Of a stretch of DNA of 64,000 bases, positions 1-10,531 are shown one piece after another. Position numbers and translations under genes: made by a program. The stretch comes from Bdellovibrionales bacterium (GTDB taxonomy: Bacteria > Bdellovibrionota > UBA1018 > CAIMNF01): positions 310,001 through 374,000 of the forward strand of contig CANNBJ010000003.1 of the NCBI GenBank assembly GCA_947502835.1, read 5' to 3'. The notes beneath the pieces are model-generated. The model did no database searches, was not told where the DNA came from, and saw only the letters and a program-made list of their open reading frames with translations. Numbering within the stretch: the first letter of the stretch is position 1; the number at the start of each line of letters is the position of its first letter.

Positions 1-1235
1 TCGACAAGGTGATTCGCGCCGTTTCGAAGGTGAAGTCGCTTCTTTCCTTCCAGGAGAAAATGGATTCGAAGCTTGTGGGGCCCGAGGCACGCAAAACTCC
101 TGCCAAGGAAAAAGAAGCAATCCGCAACGACATCAAAAAGCGCGAGCGCCAGGTGGAAACCGCCTTCGAGAGCATTGCCTTCAACCGGAAGACGATCAAC
201 GTGCTCTCGGCCCAGATCAAGGATTATTGGAATCGCGGCCGTGAGCTCAATGAGGAACGCTCCAAAATTTATCAGTATCTCGGCGTGAAGGACGCGGAAG
301 CGTTCCAAACGGTTGCGGATTACATCAAGGATCCTTCGAAGATCCCTGAAACCTGCAAAAAGTTCGATCTTCCCGAGGCAAAGCTTCTTCAACTGGTGTC
401 CCAGGAGGATGAAGCGATCAAGAAGCTCGTACGTCTGGAAGGCGAGTCCGGCGTCACCGTGGAGGAACTCAAGCGCATCAACGAGAGTCTCATGATCGGA
501 GAGCGCAGAGCGGATATCGCAAAGAGCGAGCTCGTGGAGGCGAACCTTCGTCTTGTGGTTTCGATTGCCAAGAAATACACCAACCGCGGATTGCAGTTCC
601 TCGACCTGATTCAGGAAGGGAACATCGGTCTCATGAAGGCGGTCGACAAGTTCGAGTACCGCCGAGGATACAAATTCTCGACCTACGCGACTTGGTGGAT
701 TCGCCAGGCCATCACCCGCGCGATCGCAGATCAGGCCCGCACGATCCGGATCCCGGTTCACATGATTGAAACCATCAATAAGCTTGTTCGTACCTCCCGC
801 ATGCTGATGCAGCAGCTCGGACGCGAGCCTCAGCCCGAGGAGATTGCAGTCAAGATGGAGATGCCCGTCGACAAGGTTCGCAAGGTTCTGAAGATCGCAA
901 AAGAACCCATTTCGCTTGAGACTCCGATCGGTGAGGAAGAAGATTCTTCTTTAGGTGATTTTATCGAGGATAAAAACATCATCAATCCATCCGAGGCAGT
1001 GATCAGTTTGAACCTCTCCGAGCAAACCCGGAAGGTTCTCTCGACCCTCACGCCTCGCGAAGAAAAAGTGCTTCGCATGCGGTTCGGGATCGGCGAGAAG
1101 TCCGACCATACGCTTGAAGAAGTGGGGCAGGATTTCTTCGTGACCCGCGAGCGGATCCGTCAGATCGAAGCAAAGGCGCTCCGGAAACTTCGGCATCCGA
1201 GCCGATCAAAGCTTCTCAAAGCGTTCGTGGACTGA
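1..1235 (+). CDS. rpoD: RNA polymerase sigma factor RpoD (sigma-70), 5'-truncated by window start
   Basis: Conserved regions 2-4: [58 protein letters not shown]-terminal [26 protein letters not shown]. Reading frame is open to the window edge. Confidence 0.95.
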   Translation, partial: DKVIRAVSKVKSLLSFQEKMDSKLVGPEARKTPAKEKEAIRNDIKKRERQVETAFESIAFNRKTINVLSAQIKDYWNRGRELNEERSKIYQYLGVKDAEAFQTVADYIKDPSKIPETCKKFDLPEAKLLQLVSQEDEAIKKLVRLEGESGVTVEELKRINESLMIGERRADIAKSELVEANLRLVVSIAKKYTNRGLQFLDLIQEGNIGLMKAVDKFEYRRGYKFSTYATWWIRQAITRAIADQARTIRIPVHMIETINKLVRTSRMLMQQLGREPQPEEIAVKMEMPVDKVRKVLKIAKEPISLETPIGEEEDSSLGDFIEDKNIINPSEAVISLNLSEQTRKVLSTLTPREEKVLRMRFGIGEKSDHTLEEVGQDFFVTRERIRQIEAKALRKLRHPSRSKLLKAFVD

Positions 1236-1296
1236 AAAACCAAAAAATATTGCAAGTGATTGCGGCTCGGAAATATCCGATGGGGGACCCTTTTCA

Positions 1297-1596
1297 ATGG
1301 TAAAGGAATTCATAGAGTTCTTGAAGCAATACGGAGTCATCGGGCTTGCCATCGCAGTCATCATTGGCGGCAAGTTGAATGATTTCATCTCCTCTCTCGT
1401 AAATGACCTGCTCATGCCGCTGATCTTCAAGCCAGCCCTTGAGGCCGCTCAAGTGGATGACATTCGCAAGCTCAGTGCCGGTGGGGTTCTCTACGGGAAG
1501 GTGATCGGATCCGCACTTGATTTTGTGATCGTGGCATTCGTGGTGTTCATGATTGCGAAGTTCATTTTGCGCGAACAAGCCGTTTCCAAAAAGTGA
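1297..1596 (+). CDS. mscL: Large-conductance mechanosensitive channel MscL family
   Basis: 99 aa, two TM segments, N-terminal EFIEFLKQYGVIGLAIAVIIGGKLNDFISSLVNDLLMPLI typical of MscL. Confidence 0.85.
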   Translation: MVKEFIEFLKQYGVIGLAIAVIIGGKLNDFISSLVNDLLMPLIFKPALEAAQVDDIRKLSAGGVLYGKVIGSALDFVIVAFVVFMIAKFILREQAVSKK

Positions 1597-1606
1597 GGAA
1601 TTGGGC

Positions 1607-2314
1607 ATGAAACTTTTTTTATTCTTATTGCTTCTTTCTACGAGTACCAATGCATTTGCGATCGATGGGCTCAAAAATGAATCAGAAGTCGGAGTGGTAT
1701 TGACCTCCGGAAACAACGAGGTCTCGACCATCAGTGGAAAGCAAGCATCCACCTATGTTTCAGGATTGGATACCTATTCCTTCACGGGAAGGTACCTGAC
1801 TTCTTCGAACGAAGGCATCCAGCAGGCCCTTCAGTGGGGGTTGGGTCTCAAGTATGATCGAGGGCTCGCGGATGATTTCAGTGTGTTTCTTGGTCAAATC
1901 CTGGAGAGCAACATTTTTCAAAACATCAACCAGCGGTATGCCACTGACTTGGGTGGAAAGTTTGTGTTTTACAATTCCGAAAAGGAATTCACCTGGTTTG
2001 CCGAGGGCGGTTATCGTTTCACGCGGGAGAATTATCCTTTCGGATTCAAGAATCTGAATTTTTTGCGGGTTTACACTGCGGCGGAGCGCTTTTGGAATCC
2101 GAATTTCTCGGGGAAGCTTGGGGTCGAATACCTTCCCAATCTTACCCTTTGGAAGGCCTATCAGTTGAACGCGAGCGCATCCATCAATGCAGCCGTGAAT
2201 TCCGTGTTTTCCGTGAAAACGGGTTTTGATTTTCGCTACAACAACGAGCCTCCTGCAGGGGCTCGGTCAAATTCAGATCGGATTTTCACCACGGCCCTGG
2301 TGGCGAAGTTCTAG
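1607..2314 (+). CDS. DUF481/YdiY-like outer membrane beta-barrel protein
   Basis: Signal peptide MKLFLFLLLLSTSTNAFA from ATG at 1607; LKNESEVGVVLTSGNNEVSTISGKQASTY resembles DUF481 N-termini; C-terminal ALVAKF. Confidence 0.7.
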   Translation: MKLFLFLLLLSTSTNAFAIDGLKNESEVGVVLTSGNNEVSTISGKQASTYVSGLDTYSFTGRYLTSSNEGIQQALQWGLGLKYDRGLADDFSVFLGQILESNIFQNINQRYATDLGGKFVFYNSEKEFTWFAEGGYRFTRENYPFGFKNLNFLRVYTAAERFWNPNFSGKLGVEYLPNLTLWKAYQLNASASINAAVNSVFSVKTGFDFRYNNEPPAGARSNSDRIFTTALVAKF

Positions 2315-2318
2315 GCGG

Positions 2319-3266
2319 TTACTTGATCTGAATGATGTCGAGATCCGGGCTTCGCCTGAGATGTACTTCCTTCGGGAGATGGGCCTTCACGGATTCACTG
2401 ATCGCTTTCAGCACGGTCTGCTTGTACTGACTTCGACGGTACACGAGACTGACCTCCCGGGTGGGGATGGGCGATTTGATTTCCTTCAGTCGTGATCTTT
2501 TATCGGAGGCAAGCTTCAGTGCGGACATCGCAGGAAGGAGCGTGTAGCCGTGCCCGTTGTCGATCAGTTCCATGAGCATCTCCATGCTCCCGCTTTCCAA
2601 GGTGACGTTTTGGAAGACTCCCGAGGTTCTCCGGGCTGAGCACAGTTTCAAGATCTGGGTGCGCAGGCAATGTCCTTCGGTCAAGAGCCAGATCCCGTTT
2701 CCAACGAGATCCTCCTTGGTGGGGTTCTTCACCTTGGAGAGCGGGTGGGACTTCGAGGTGTATACGTGGAAAGGCTCATAATACAGGGGGCGTTCGTCAA
2801 GCGTGGGAATGTCGAGAGGAGTTGCCAGAATGGCGGCATCGAGTTCGTCCCGATCGAGCGCCTCGATGATCTGGGGAGTGGTCATTTCCCGAATGCCCAG
2901 GTTCACCTTGGGGTAAGCGGATGCAAAGGGGCCGAGGAAGCGGGGGAGGAGGTAGGGGGCGATGGTCGGGATGATTCCAAGTTTGAATTCTCCGGAGGGC
3001 TCATGAGGGGAATCCAGGGTCATGTGCTTGAGTTTGCCGTATTCTCGCAAAATGGTTTTGGCCTGCTCGATCAAGGGAATCGTCTCGGGGTTCGGAAGGA
3101 TCGGCTGCTTGGTCCGGTCAAAAAAAGTCACCCCGTACTCCTCTTCGAGTTTGTGGAGTTGCATGGAAAGGGTGGGCTGGGAGACCGAGCAGGCTGCTGC
3201 GGCCTTGCCGAAGTGGCGGTGTTTGTCGACGGCGACGAGATATTCGAGTTGGGTGATGGATGCCAT
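2319..3266 (-). CDS. oxyR: LysR-family transcriptional regulator, OxyR-like
   Basis: Start MASITQLEYLVAVDKHRHFGKAAAACSVSQPTLS (HTH_1). GHCLRTQILKLC keeps two Cys 9 residues apart, as C199/C208 in OxyR. Confidence 0.85.
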   Translation of the reverse strand: MASITQLEYLVAVDKHRHFGKAAAACSVSQPTLSMQLHKLEEEYGVTFFDRTKQPILPNPETIPLIEQAKTILREYGKLKHMTLDSPHEPSGEFKLGIIPTIAPYLLPRFLGPFASAYPKVNLGIREMTTPQIIEALDRDELDAAILATPLDIPTLDERPLYYEPFHVYTSKSHPLSKVKNPTKEDLVGNGIWLLTEGHCLRTQILKLCSARRTSGVFQNVTLESGSMEMLMELIDNGHGYTLLPAMSALKLASDKRSRLKEIKSPIPTREVSLVYRRSQYKQTVLKAISESVKAHLPKEVHLRRSPDLDIIQIK

Positions 3267-3380
3267 GCATTCTCCCTGGGGCGCACATCTGTGCGTTCCG
3301 CTATAGTTTAAATCTATAAAATATAAATTTCGATCAGTCCATACTTGTCGGAACCTTCCCGTTTCGGGTACTCTCGGCCT

Positions 3381-4757
3381 GTGAAGGTTCTCATTGCTGG
3401 AGCAAGCGGATTCATCGGAGAGGCGTTGATGGAGCGCCTTCTCCAAACCAACGACATCGAAGTCGTAGCGCTTTCGAGAAGAGTCCGGGAAAGTCACGAC
3501 CCCAGGGTTCGGTGGATCCGGTGCGACCTGTTCTCGATGAAGGACATCCAGATCGCGATGTCCGGTTGTGATGTGGCCTACTACCTCGTCCACTCGATGC
3601 TTCCCTCCGCGGATCTTTCTCAGGGTTCTTTTTATGATTTTGATTTGATTCTTGCCGACAATTTCGCCCGCTGCGCAAAGGCAGCGAAGCTTCGGCAGAT
3701 CATTTACCTCGGGGGAATGATCCCGGAGTCCGAGCAGCTCTCCTGGCATCTGAGGAGCCGCCTCGAAGTGGAGGATGCGCTTCGCGAGTCGGGAATTCCT
3801 GTCACCACTCTTCGCGCCGGCCTGATCATTGGCCAAAACGGATCTTCCTTTGAGATCCTGCGAAGACTCGTATTGCGTTTGCCCCTCATGATCTGTCCTG
3901 CGTGGACGCGGACGGAGTCCCAGCCTATCGCTCTCCCTGAAATTCTGGATGTTCTGGAAACCGTCTTGATGGATCAGTCCGTACTAGGGCGCATTTATGA
4001 TGTGGGCGGGCCCGAGGTGATGACCTACCAGAAGCTGATCCTCCTGACTGCAGATGCCCTCGGCGTGAGACGCAGGCTTTACTCTTTCAATCTCGTTCCC
4101 ATCCGGCTCTCCCGGCTCTGGGTTTCCCTGATCACGGGAAGCTCAAAGGATCTCGTGTATCCGCTGGTGCTGAGCTTAAAGCACCGGATGGTGGCAAGTC
4201 CGGAGAAGGCCTGGAGCCGTTGGAGGGAGCCCAGGATCGGCATGGGAGAGGCGCTTGCCCGTGCGATCCGTGAAAAGAGACAAGATCCCGTTTCATTACC
4301 GAGTGCGGGTGCTCAACCGGGGGGTGCCCAAAAGCCCCACGATGTGCGCTCCATTCAGCGACTGTTTCATCCCAAGGGTCGGAATGCCGAGTGGGTCGCG
4401 TCAGAATATTTCAGATGGCTGGAATCCCTGTTTGTGTTCTTGATTCGGGTCCGGATCGAGGGGAATCGCTGTACCTTTTCGTTCTTGCACCCGGGCATCC
4501 GCTTGCTGATTCTGGAGAAGAGCGAAGAACGATCCACGCCCGACCGCCAGCTCCTGTACTTGAAAGGCGGTTTGCTCGTATCAAAGAAGACCGGGCGGGG
4601 CCGTCTTGAATTCCGCGAAGCTTTGCGAGGGACGGTGATTCTTGCCGCGATCCATGAGTTTGTGCCTGCGCTCCCGTGGGTGGTGTATCGCTACACCCAA
4701 GCATTGCTCCATGTGTGGGTGATGAGGCGCTTTGAGGGCCGTCTGCGGGGAATCTAA
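3381..4757 (+). CDS. NAD(P)-binding epimerase-like protein with C-terminal DUF2867-like domain
   Basis: VKVLIAGASGFIGEALMERLL Rossmann motif at a GTG start; C-terminal FTFSFLHPGIRLLILEK...RRFEGRLRG resembles DUF2867. Confidence 0.75.
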   Translation: MKVLIAGASGFIGEALMERLLQTNDIEVVALSRRVRESHDPRVRWIRCDLFSMKDIQIAMSGCDVAYYLVHSMLPSADLSQGSFYDFDLILADNFARCAKAAKLRQIIYLGGMIPESEQLSWHLRSRLEVEDALRESGIPVTTLRAGLIIGQNGSSFEILRRLVLRLPLMICPAWTRTESQPIALPEILDVLETVLMDQSVLGRIYDVGGPEVMTYQKLILLTADALGVRRRLYSFNLVPIRLSRLWVSLITGSSKDLVYPLVLSLKHRMVASPEKAWSRWREPRIGMGEALARAIREKRQDPVSLPSAGAQPGGAQKPHDVRSIQRLFHPKGRNAEWVASEYFRWLESLFVFLIRVRIEGNRCTFSFLHPGIRLLILEKSEERSTPDRQLLYLKGGLLVSKKTGRGRLEFREALRGTVILAAIHEFVPALPWVVYRYTQALLHVWVMRRFEGRLRGI

Positions 4758-5659
4758 AGTCCCGTAGTCATCAACTCCTGATAAAGCGCGGGTGATTCCT
4801 TTTGAAGGTCCTCAAGGATCTTCACCATGCTGATGGAGAGCCCGGTTCCCTTGTTTCTCAGTTTGCAACCCGAATCAAGAGCGATGCTGTAGCCATCGAT
4901 TCCGATCACTTCTCCTTCGGAATCATAAACAGGGGCGCCCGAGTTTCCACCCGAGTCATCAAGAGTTGCGGGAATGCAATGAAAGAACACGCCAGTGTCA
5001 AGGTGTCGGACAAAGTGAGCGGCCGATGCCTGAAGGCCCCTTCCAGCATAGTTCCCAACCATGCCAATCCACGAATTCTCAGAGGGGTCATAGGCTGACT
5101 TTTTCAGACGGAGCGGAAAAATGGGAGTCTCGCTCTCCGTTGCTTGAGCGTGGTCGGGGCCGGTCACACCCTTGAATCGAAGAATGCAGAGGTCCAGATT
5201 CTCAAGGCAAATTTCCACGCGCTCGGGTCTGTAGGTCTGTTCGAGAAACGGGTTCTCCATTGAGATCGAGGCAAGAGTGCTGCTGTCGAGTTTTCGGTTG
5301 AGAAGCTTTTCATCAATCCCGAGGAGGTCCTTCACAACGTGTTTGTTGGTCATGACCAGGGTGTCGGAGACCATGAAGCCGGTTCCCGCGAAGCCGCGAC
5401 TGTAACCATACCGATCCAGGTGCTTGAGGGTGAAGGTACCCCCTGCGATCTTGATTTCAAGAGCAACCTGGTCGGTGCTGAGCTCGGAAATTCTTGCTTT
5501 TTCGCTATTGGGCCATCCGGCCAAGGTCAGCGATCCACCGGCAAAATGCGGAATCACGGGTGCCCACCTTGAGATTTTACCGGGCTCCGAGTGGGCTGTT
5601 GGAACAAGGAGGGGAAGAGCGAGAACGGCGATGAATTTTCGAAGCTTTAAGATGCTCAT
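4754..5659 (-). CDS. Secreted trypsin-like serine protease (S1)
   Basis: Signal peptide MSILKLRKFIAVLALPLLVPTAHS; TNKHV (His), ENLDLCILRF (Asp), DDSGGNSGAPV (Ser). Confidence 0.8.
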   Translation of the reverse strand: MSILKLRKFIAVLALPLLVPTAHSEPGKISRWAPVIPHFAGGSLTLAGWPNSEKARISELSTDQVALEIKIAGGTFTLKHLDRYGYSRGFAGTGFMVSDTLVMTNKHVVKDLLGIDEKLLNRKLDSSTLASISMENPFLEQTYRPERVEICLENLDLCILRFKGVTGPDHAQATESETPIFPLRLKKSAYDPSENSWIGMVGNYAGRGLQASAAHFVRHLDTGVFFHCIPATLDDSGGNSGAPVYDSEGEVIGIDGYSIALDSGCKLRNKGTGLSISMVKILEDLQKESPALYQELMTTGL

Positions 5660-5966
5660 GGCAGGACCGGAGGAGCAGGAACCATGCCGATGGGAGAACT
5701 CATCGAGGACGACCTCAGTGTTATTGAGTGCATGAAGAGTAGACAGTTGATCAAGAACCATACGAAACTTGGGAATATTCACTAAAACTGGTCCAATGAA
5801 AAATCATTCCGGTACCTGAGGTTTGGATCATGTGGTTAGGGGAATTCTATTCAAGTCCACGCCAGGCGGAGATGCTGAATCCAACAGGATTCAATGAAAT
5901 TCATTGTAAAAAATCGGAATTCAATTAAAACCTGCCAAGAACCCGGTCAAATGGATTAAACTGAAT

Positions 5967-7460
5967 TTGGGCATGAAAAAAAGAATTGGATTCAAAACAA
6001 AGGTCTTTGGTGTCTTGGCAGTGTTAACAGGAATCCTCCTCACGGATTCCCGTCACAGTTTCGCTTCAAACGGGAATTCGTGCTCCAATTCAGCTCCTCA
6101 GGAGGGACTTTGCAAGGGGGTGTTCCTTGTAGATCTTTCCTTTTGTGAAAGTTGTGCGATCAAGGAGAACGCGGCGAGACTCCAAACACCCCCCGATTTC
6201 CGGAATCGTGACTTCTTTGACAAAATGGTGAAAAACGCGTTTGAGGGGGCCCAATTCCAAGGCAACTATCGCGGGTATCAGGAAGAGCCTGGATTTCAGA
6301 AAGAACTTGAAGCGTACAAACCGGTATTCAGCGCCTTTCAGGAAGCACAGAAGAGAGTCAAGGATCTGGATGAAAGGCGAAAATCCGGAAGACCTGTGAG
6401 CGGGATTGAAGCGGAGAGCGCTAATCAGAACCTCAAGACTGCCTACCAAAAACTTTTGGATGGTTCGAGAAAACTTGAGCAGGTTCGAGCCAGCCTCAGC
6501 AAGCCGTGGTTTGAATCTTATTTGAGTGACTTTCAAAAACGTTTGAAAGCCGGGGATGTCAAGGCAAAGGTTCAGGATCTGGCGAAATCCAAATTCTGTG
6601 CCTATGGGGTGGAGATGAGGATGCTGCCTGTTCCCGGGATTCAAGTCAGTCGGTTTGATCTTTCGAATTCTGGCGATTCCATTCGACGAAAACAGGCAAT
6701 CGATACGGCACGATCGGAGCTTTCCGAGAGAATCAAGAATGCGGAAAGCTCTGGCGACACCTTTTGTTCCGCACCGACTCGAATGAATTCCCTCTTGGAG
6801 AGTATCCCGAAACGGGAGTCGCTCACCCTGACGCAGGAGGAATTCTTTGCAGACAACCAGACCACCCTGACCCCGGCACAACTGAAAAAGATTCAGGCAA
6901 GAATCGATCAGTCGCTGATCCCTTCGGCTCCGGGCTGCAAGAAGACTATCAAATCCCTGGATCTTCAGACCTCGGCGAACGCCCTTGCCAATACCGGATC
7001 GGTTTGGGGAACGCCCGAGAATCGATTCAACTTCGAGTCGCTGTCAAGCGAGAGGGCGCAGAGTCTTGCGGCTGTGGTCACGTCGCATTTAACTGCCCGT
7101 TCCTCGTCTTCCGGCGGAACAATTGAGATCACGGAGGCTGCGAAGGAGGCAAGGATTGATTCCTCTGGAGAAAACGGAGATGGAACCAGTGGTCCCTGTC
7201 CCTATGAGATGAGGAATGTTCCGGGAGATCCGGGAGGGGACAGCGGGAAGATAATGATCGTGAAGAAGCCCGGCGCCGACAAACAGTTCGAGGACAAGCT
7301 GAAGGAAGCGAAATTCGCTCGAATCGACATTGAAACTGTCGAAAATTGTCCCGCGGTCAAGGAAGAGGAGGAAGCCTCCGGAACAGCCGCGCCAAAACGA
7401 GTCGATTACTTCGCAACAAAGTGCTTTCAGGCCGAGATCTCTTGCAGGGCGGGACCATAG
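5967..7460 (+). CDS. Secreted cysteine-containing protein with ESCAIKEN motif and OmpA-like core; paralogue of 14951-16363
   Basis: Signal peptide; CESCAIKENAARLQ; FESLSSERAQSL; GTSGPCPYE, all shared with the second locus. Confidence 0.7.
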   Translation: MGMKKRIGFKTKVFGVLAVLTGILLTDSRHSFASNGNSCSNSAPQEGLCKGVFLVDLSFCESCAIKENAARLQTPPDFRNRDFFDKMVKNAFEGAQFQGNYRGYQEEPGFQKELEAYKPVFSAFQEAQKRVKDLDERRKSGRPVSGIEAESANQNLKTAYQKLLDGSRKLEQVRASLSKPWFESYLSDFQKRLKAGDVKAKVQDLAKSKFCAYGVEMRMLPVPGIQVSRFDLSNSGDSIRRKQAIDTARSELSERIKNAESSGDTFCSAPTRMNSLLESIPKRESLTLTQEEFFADNQTTLTPAQLKKIQARIDQSLIPSAPGCKKTIKSLDLQTSANALANTGSVWGTPENRFNFESLSSERAQSLAAVVTSHLTARSSSSGGTIEITEAAKEARIDSSGENGDGTSGPCPYEMRNVPGDPGGDSGKIMIVKKPGADKQFEDKLKEAKFARIDIETVENCPAVKEEEEASGTAAPKRVDYFATKCFQAEISCRAGP

Positions 7461-7499
7461 AGGTTCGCTGCCTTTGATGTGGTGGGCAGTTCAGGTCTC

Positions 7500-8282
7500 T
7501 TACAGATACAATCGATCCGGATCAATCTTATCCCGAAGAATCTCAAGGGTTTTTGTATCCGGATCCGGAATGGTCCGAAGGCTTGGCGCGATCTTCAGAT
7601 CCCAGCCACAGTTCTGTTTCACTTGCTCGACCGTCACGCCATCAAAGATTTCGGTCAGCGTGAACTCGCCATCGATCATCTCAAGAACCCCGAGATCCGT
7701 AATCGCCTTGGTGGGGCCACCGCCCGGAAGTTTCAGGTCAACGCGGGTCTTGCCCAGATACTTTGAGGGTTTTGTTGAGTCCATGCGGGAGCCGGGGCTT
7801 GTGACAAAATCGCATTTCGCAACAAAGCTCTTCGGACTCATTCGCATCATGATGAGCACTCGTTGCGAATGGGTTGCGATTTCGCAGGCTCCGCCCGATC
7901 CCGGAAGGCGGATCTTCGGGTTGTCGTATTCGCCGATCACGGTCGTGTTGATGTTTCCATAACGATCAACCTGGGCTCCGCCCAAGAACCCCACTTCGAT
8001 GAGTCCGCCCTGCAAATACTGCTGAAAAATATCGGCCTGCGAAACAATCGCCAAAGAATCAGTCACGAGGGTCGGGTCGCCGATGGAAACCGGAAGACGC
8101 GCAGGGAGGGTTCCGATTGTCCCGCTTTCATAGATCATGAAAAGCTCCGGAGCATGGATGGCACGCGCGAGGTTGCAGGCAAGATTTGGAAGTCCGATTC
8201 CGACGAACACGACTTCGCGGTTTTTCAGTTCCTGGGATGCACGGACCGCCATGCGTTCGGAGGGTTTCAGATTAGTATCCAT
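7500..8282 (-). CDS. CoA-transferase subunit B (glutaconate/3-oxoacid family I)
   Basis: VFVGIGLPNLACNLARAIHAPELFMIYESGTIG; GSGGACEIA; paired with subunit A upstream. Confidence 0.85.
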   Translation of the reverse strand: MDTNLKPSERMAVRASQELKNREVVFVGIGLPNLACNLARAIHAPELFMIYESGTIGTLPARLPVSIGDPTLVTDSLAIVSQADIFQQYLQGGLIEVGFLGGAQVDRYGNINTTVIGEYDNPKIRLPGSGGACEIATHSQRVLIMMRMSPKSFVAKCDFVTSPGSRMDSTKPSKYLGKTRVDLKLPGGGPTKAITDLGVLEMIDGEFTLTEIFDGVTVEQVKQNCGWDLKIAPSLRTIPDPDTKTLEILRDKIDPDRLYL

Positions 8283-9201
8283 AATCGACTCCTTCGCACT
8301 TGCGGGGCTTTGCAGTCAGGCGGTCGATGAGTCCGCGTCCGACTTTTGCGAGGTATCCTTGCCGGTCCTTCACGCCATACACAAACTCATTCAGGTAATC
8401 TTGGTAGGTTTTCGGATCGCGCGAGATCTCTTCCCACTTCACATAAAAGTCATTGTCGCGATCATAATACCCTTGGGCATAAGAGGGGTGACAGCCCCAG
8501 GGTTCATGCACCACGTGATCCACAAGGATACCCGGGATCAAGGTGCGATTCGGGTCGCGACGGATGAGCGAGGTGTCGACGATTTCTTCCGCAACGATGA
8601 TCACGCGCTTTGAGGCAAAGGCGATTTCCTTCTGTGTGCCCATGAGGCCCCAGACCTGCGAGTTGCCTTCGCGATCCGCCCGTTGCACATGAATCACCGC
8701 CACATCCGGGTTCAGCGCAGGCACGGTGGCCAGGCGATTGCCGGTGTACGGACAAGTAATGGATTTGATTTTCGGGTTCGATTCCTCGATGTGGGTGCCC
8801 TCGAAGTTCTTGAGCGGCCAAAAGGGGAGGCCCGAGCTTCCGGCAAGCGATCGCGCAACCATTCCGAAATGCGAGTACTCTTCGAGTTCAAGCTTGGATG
8901 CGGAATCCTTCTGGGATCTGCGTCTGAGCGCATGAAGTGATCCGACGCCCGGATTTCCGGCCCACGAGAATACGAGTTTTTTTACGAGGCCTGCTTCGAT
9001 CAATTGGTCATAGACGAGATCAGGGGTCAGGCGGATTGCAGTGAGATCCTTGATTCCCTGGCGGATGATCTCGTGTCCTGCAGCAAAGGAAATCAGGTGG
9101 GTGAAGCCTTCAAGGTAAAGATCACAGCCGGGCTTTACCGCATCTGCGATTGCCTCACGCATGTTGACGATTTTATTCGGTGCAAGTTTTGGCTTACGCA
9201 T
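8272..9201 (-). CDS. CoA-transferase subunit A
   Basis: NMREAIADAVKPGCDLYLEGFTH...HEIIRQGIKDLTAIRLTPDL...PDVAVIHVQRADREGN; overlaps the subunit B start. Confidence 0.85.
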   Translation of the reverse strand: MRKPKLAPNKIVNMREAIADAVKPGCDLYLEGFTHLISFAAGHEIIRQGIKDLTAIRLTPDLVYDQLIEAGLVKKLVFSWAGNPGVGSLHALRRRSQKDSASKLELEEYSHFGMVARSLAGSSGLPFWPLKNFEGTHIEESNPKIKSITCPYTGNRLATVPALNPDVAVIHVQRADREGNSQVWGLMGTQKEIAFASKRVIIVAEEIVDTSLIRRDPNRTLIPGILVDHVVHEPWGCHPSYAQGYYDRDNDFYVKWEEISRDPKTYQDYLNEFVYGVKDRQGYLAKVGRGLIDRLTAKPRKCEGVDYGY

Positions 9202-10531
9202 GTCCGAGTTCCGTCAAGCACTGATCCAGGATCTCAAGGCCGACCTTTATGTCGGCTTCCGTGATAATCAGCGGAGGCGCAAAACGAATTGTCGATTTTC
9301 CGCAGGACAAGAGCAAAAGCCCCTTCCGGAAGGCAAGCTGCTCGAGCTTCCCGACATACTCAGTCGCAGGAGTGCCATCTTTTTGGATGAACTCGGCACC
9401 GATCATGAGGCCCACTCCGCGGATATCTCCGATGGAAGGATGCTTCTTTTGAAGTCTTCTCAGCTCTTCGATAAAGAATGCGCCGGTTTTTTTGATCTGC
9501 GGCAACATCCCGCCAATGATTTCAAGCGTTGCATTTGCAGCAGCACAGCAAACGGGGTTTCCGCCATAAGTCGAACCGTGAGTGCCGCGGCCCCAGGTCA
9601 TCTTCGAGGTCTTGGCGATAATTGCACCAATCGGCATTCCGGAGGCGATTCCTTTTGCGGAGAGAATCACATCGGGGGTAATGCCAAGGGTTTCTGCTGC
9701 AAACATGTCACCCGTGCGGCCAATGCCGGATTGCACTTCATCAAACACCAGAACAATGCCGTGCTTGTCGCAGATTGCGCGCAGATCCCGCAAAAACTTG
9801 AGGGACGGCATGATGTAGCCGCCTTCGCCTTGAATCGGCTCGACGAAGATTGCTGCGACTTCATCAGGCGAGAAGTGCGAGGTGAACCAATCGTCTTCGA
9901 GTTTCTTCCCGCAAACGCAGTTGTTCTCGCACCAGGTTTTTTCGTTTTTGTATGCGCAACGGTACGGATAGGAATACGGGAGGTGATAAATCTCAGGCAG
10001 CAAGGGCCCGAAGTGCGCTTTTTGTGTGGGCTTTGACGAATTCAGTGTGATTGCGCCCATGGTGCGCCCGTGGAATGCACCCTTGAAGGCAATGACCTTC
10101 GTGCGGCGAGTGTGGTAGCGCGCAAGTTTGATTGCGCCTTCGACCGCTTCGGTACCCGAGTTTGTCAGGAATACTTTGGTCTCACCCATGTAGGGTTTCA
10201 CCGCGCTCGATAGATTCTCGCAGAGCTTCACCATCGATTCGTAATAAAAATCAGTGCCGCAGATATGGAGAAACTTTCCTGCCGCATCCTGGACTGCCTT
10301 GACCACCTTCGGGTGGGCATGGCCTGTAGAGGTCACCGCGATGCCTGCCATGAAATCAAGATACGAGTTGCCATCAACATCGTACACGTACATGCCTTCG
10401 CCATGGGACACCACGAGAGGGTATTCCTTGATGTACGAGGGCGATGTTACCGCATGATCGCGATCGATCAGGGCCTTGGCCTTGGGACCGGGAGGAGGAG
10501 TCTTGATCTCGGGGCGTTTTGTGATTTCCAT
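9194..10531 (-). CDS. Class III PLP aminotransferase (4-aminobutyrate / acetylornithine aminotransferase-like)
   Basis: LTNSGTEAVEGAIKLARYHTRRTKVIAFKGAFHGRTMGA; VFDEVQSGIGRTGDMFAAE; SAKGIASGMPIGAI. Confidence 0.9.
   Translation of the reverse strand: MEITKRPEIKTPPPGPKAKALIDRDHAVTSPSYIKEYPLVVSHGEGMYVYDVDGNSYLDFMAGIAVTSTGHAHPKVVKAVQDAAGKFLHICGTDFYYESMVKLCENLSSAVKPYMGETKVFLTNSGTEAVEGAIKLARYHTRRTKVIAFKGAFHGRTMGAITLNSSKPTQKAHFGPLLPEIYHLPYSYPYRCAYKNEKTWCENNCVCGKKLEDDWFTSHFSPDEVAAIFVEPIQGEGGYIMPSLKFLRDLRAICDKHGIVLVFDEVQSGIGRTGDMFAAETLGITPDVILSAKGIASGMPIGAIIAKTSKMTWGRGTHGSTYGGNPVCCAAANATLEIIGGMLPQIKKTGAFFIEELRRLQKKHPSIGDIRGVGLMIGAEFIQKDGTPATEYVGKLEQLAFRKGLLLLSCGKSTIRFAPPLIITEADIKVGLEILDQCLTELGHA

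Noticed and set aside
3267-3836. N-terminal extension of the OxyR ORF
   Set aside because: LysR HTH begins at MASITQLEYLVAV (start 3266); the upstream part is antisense to the epimerase gene.
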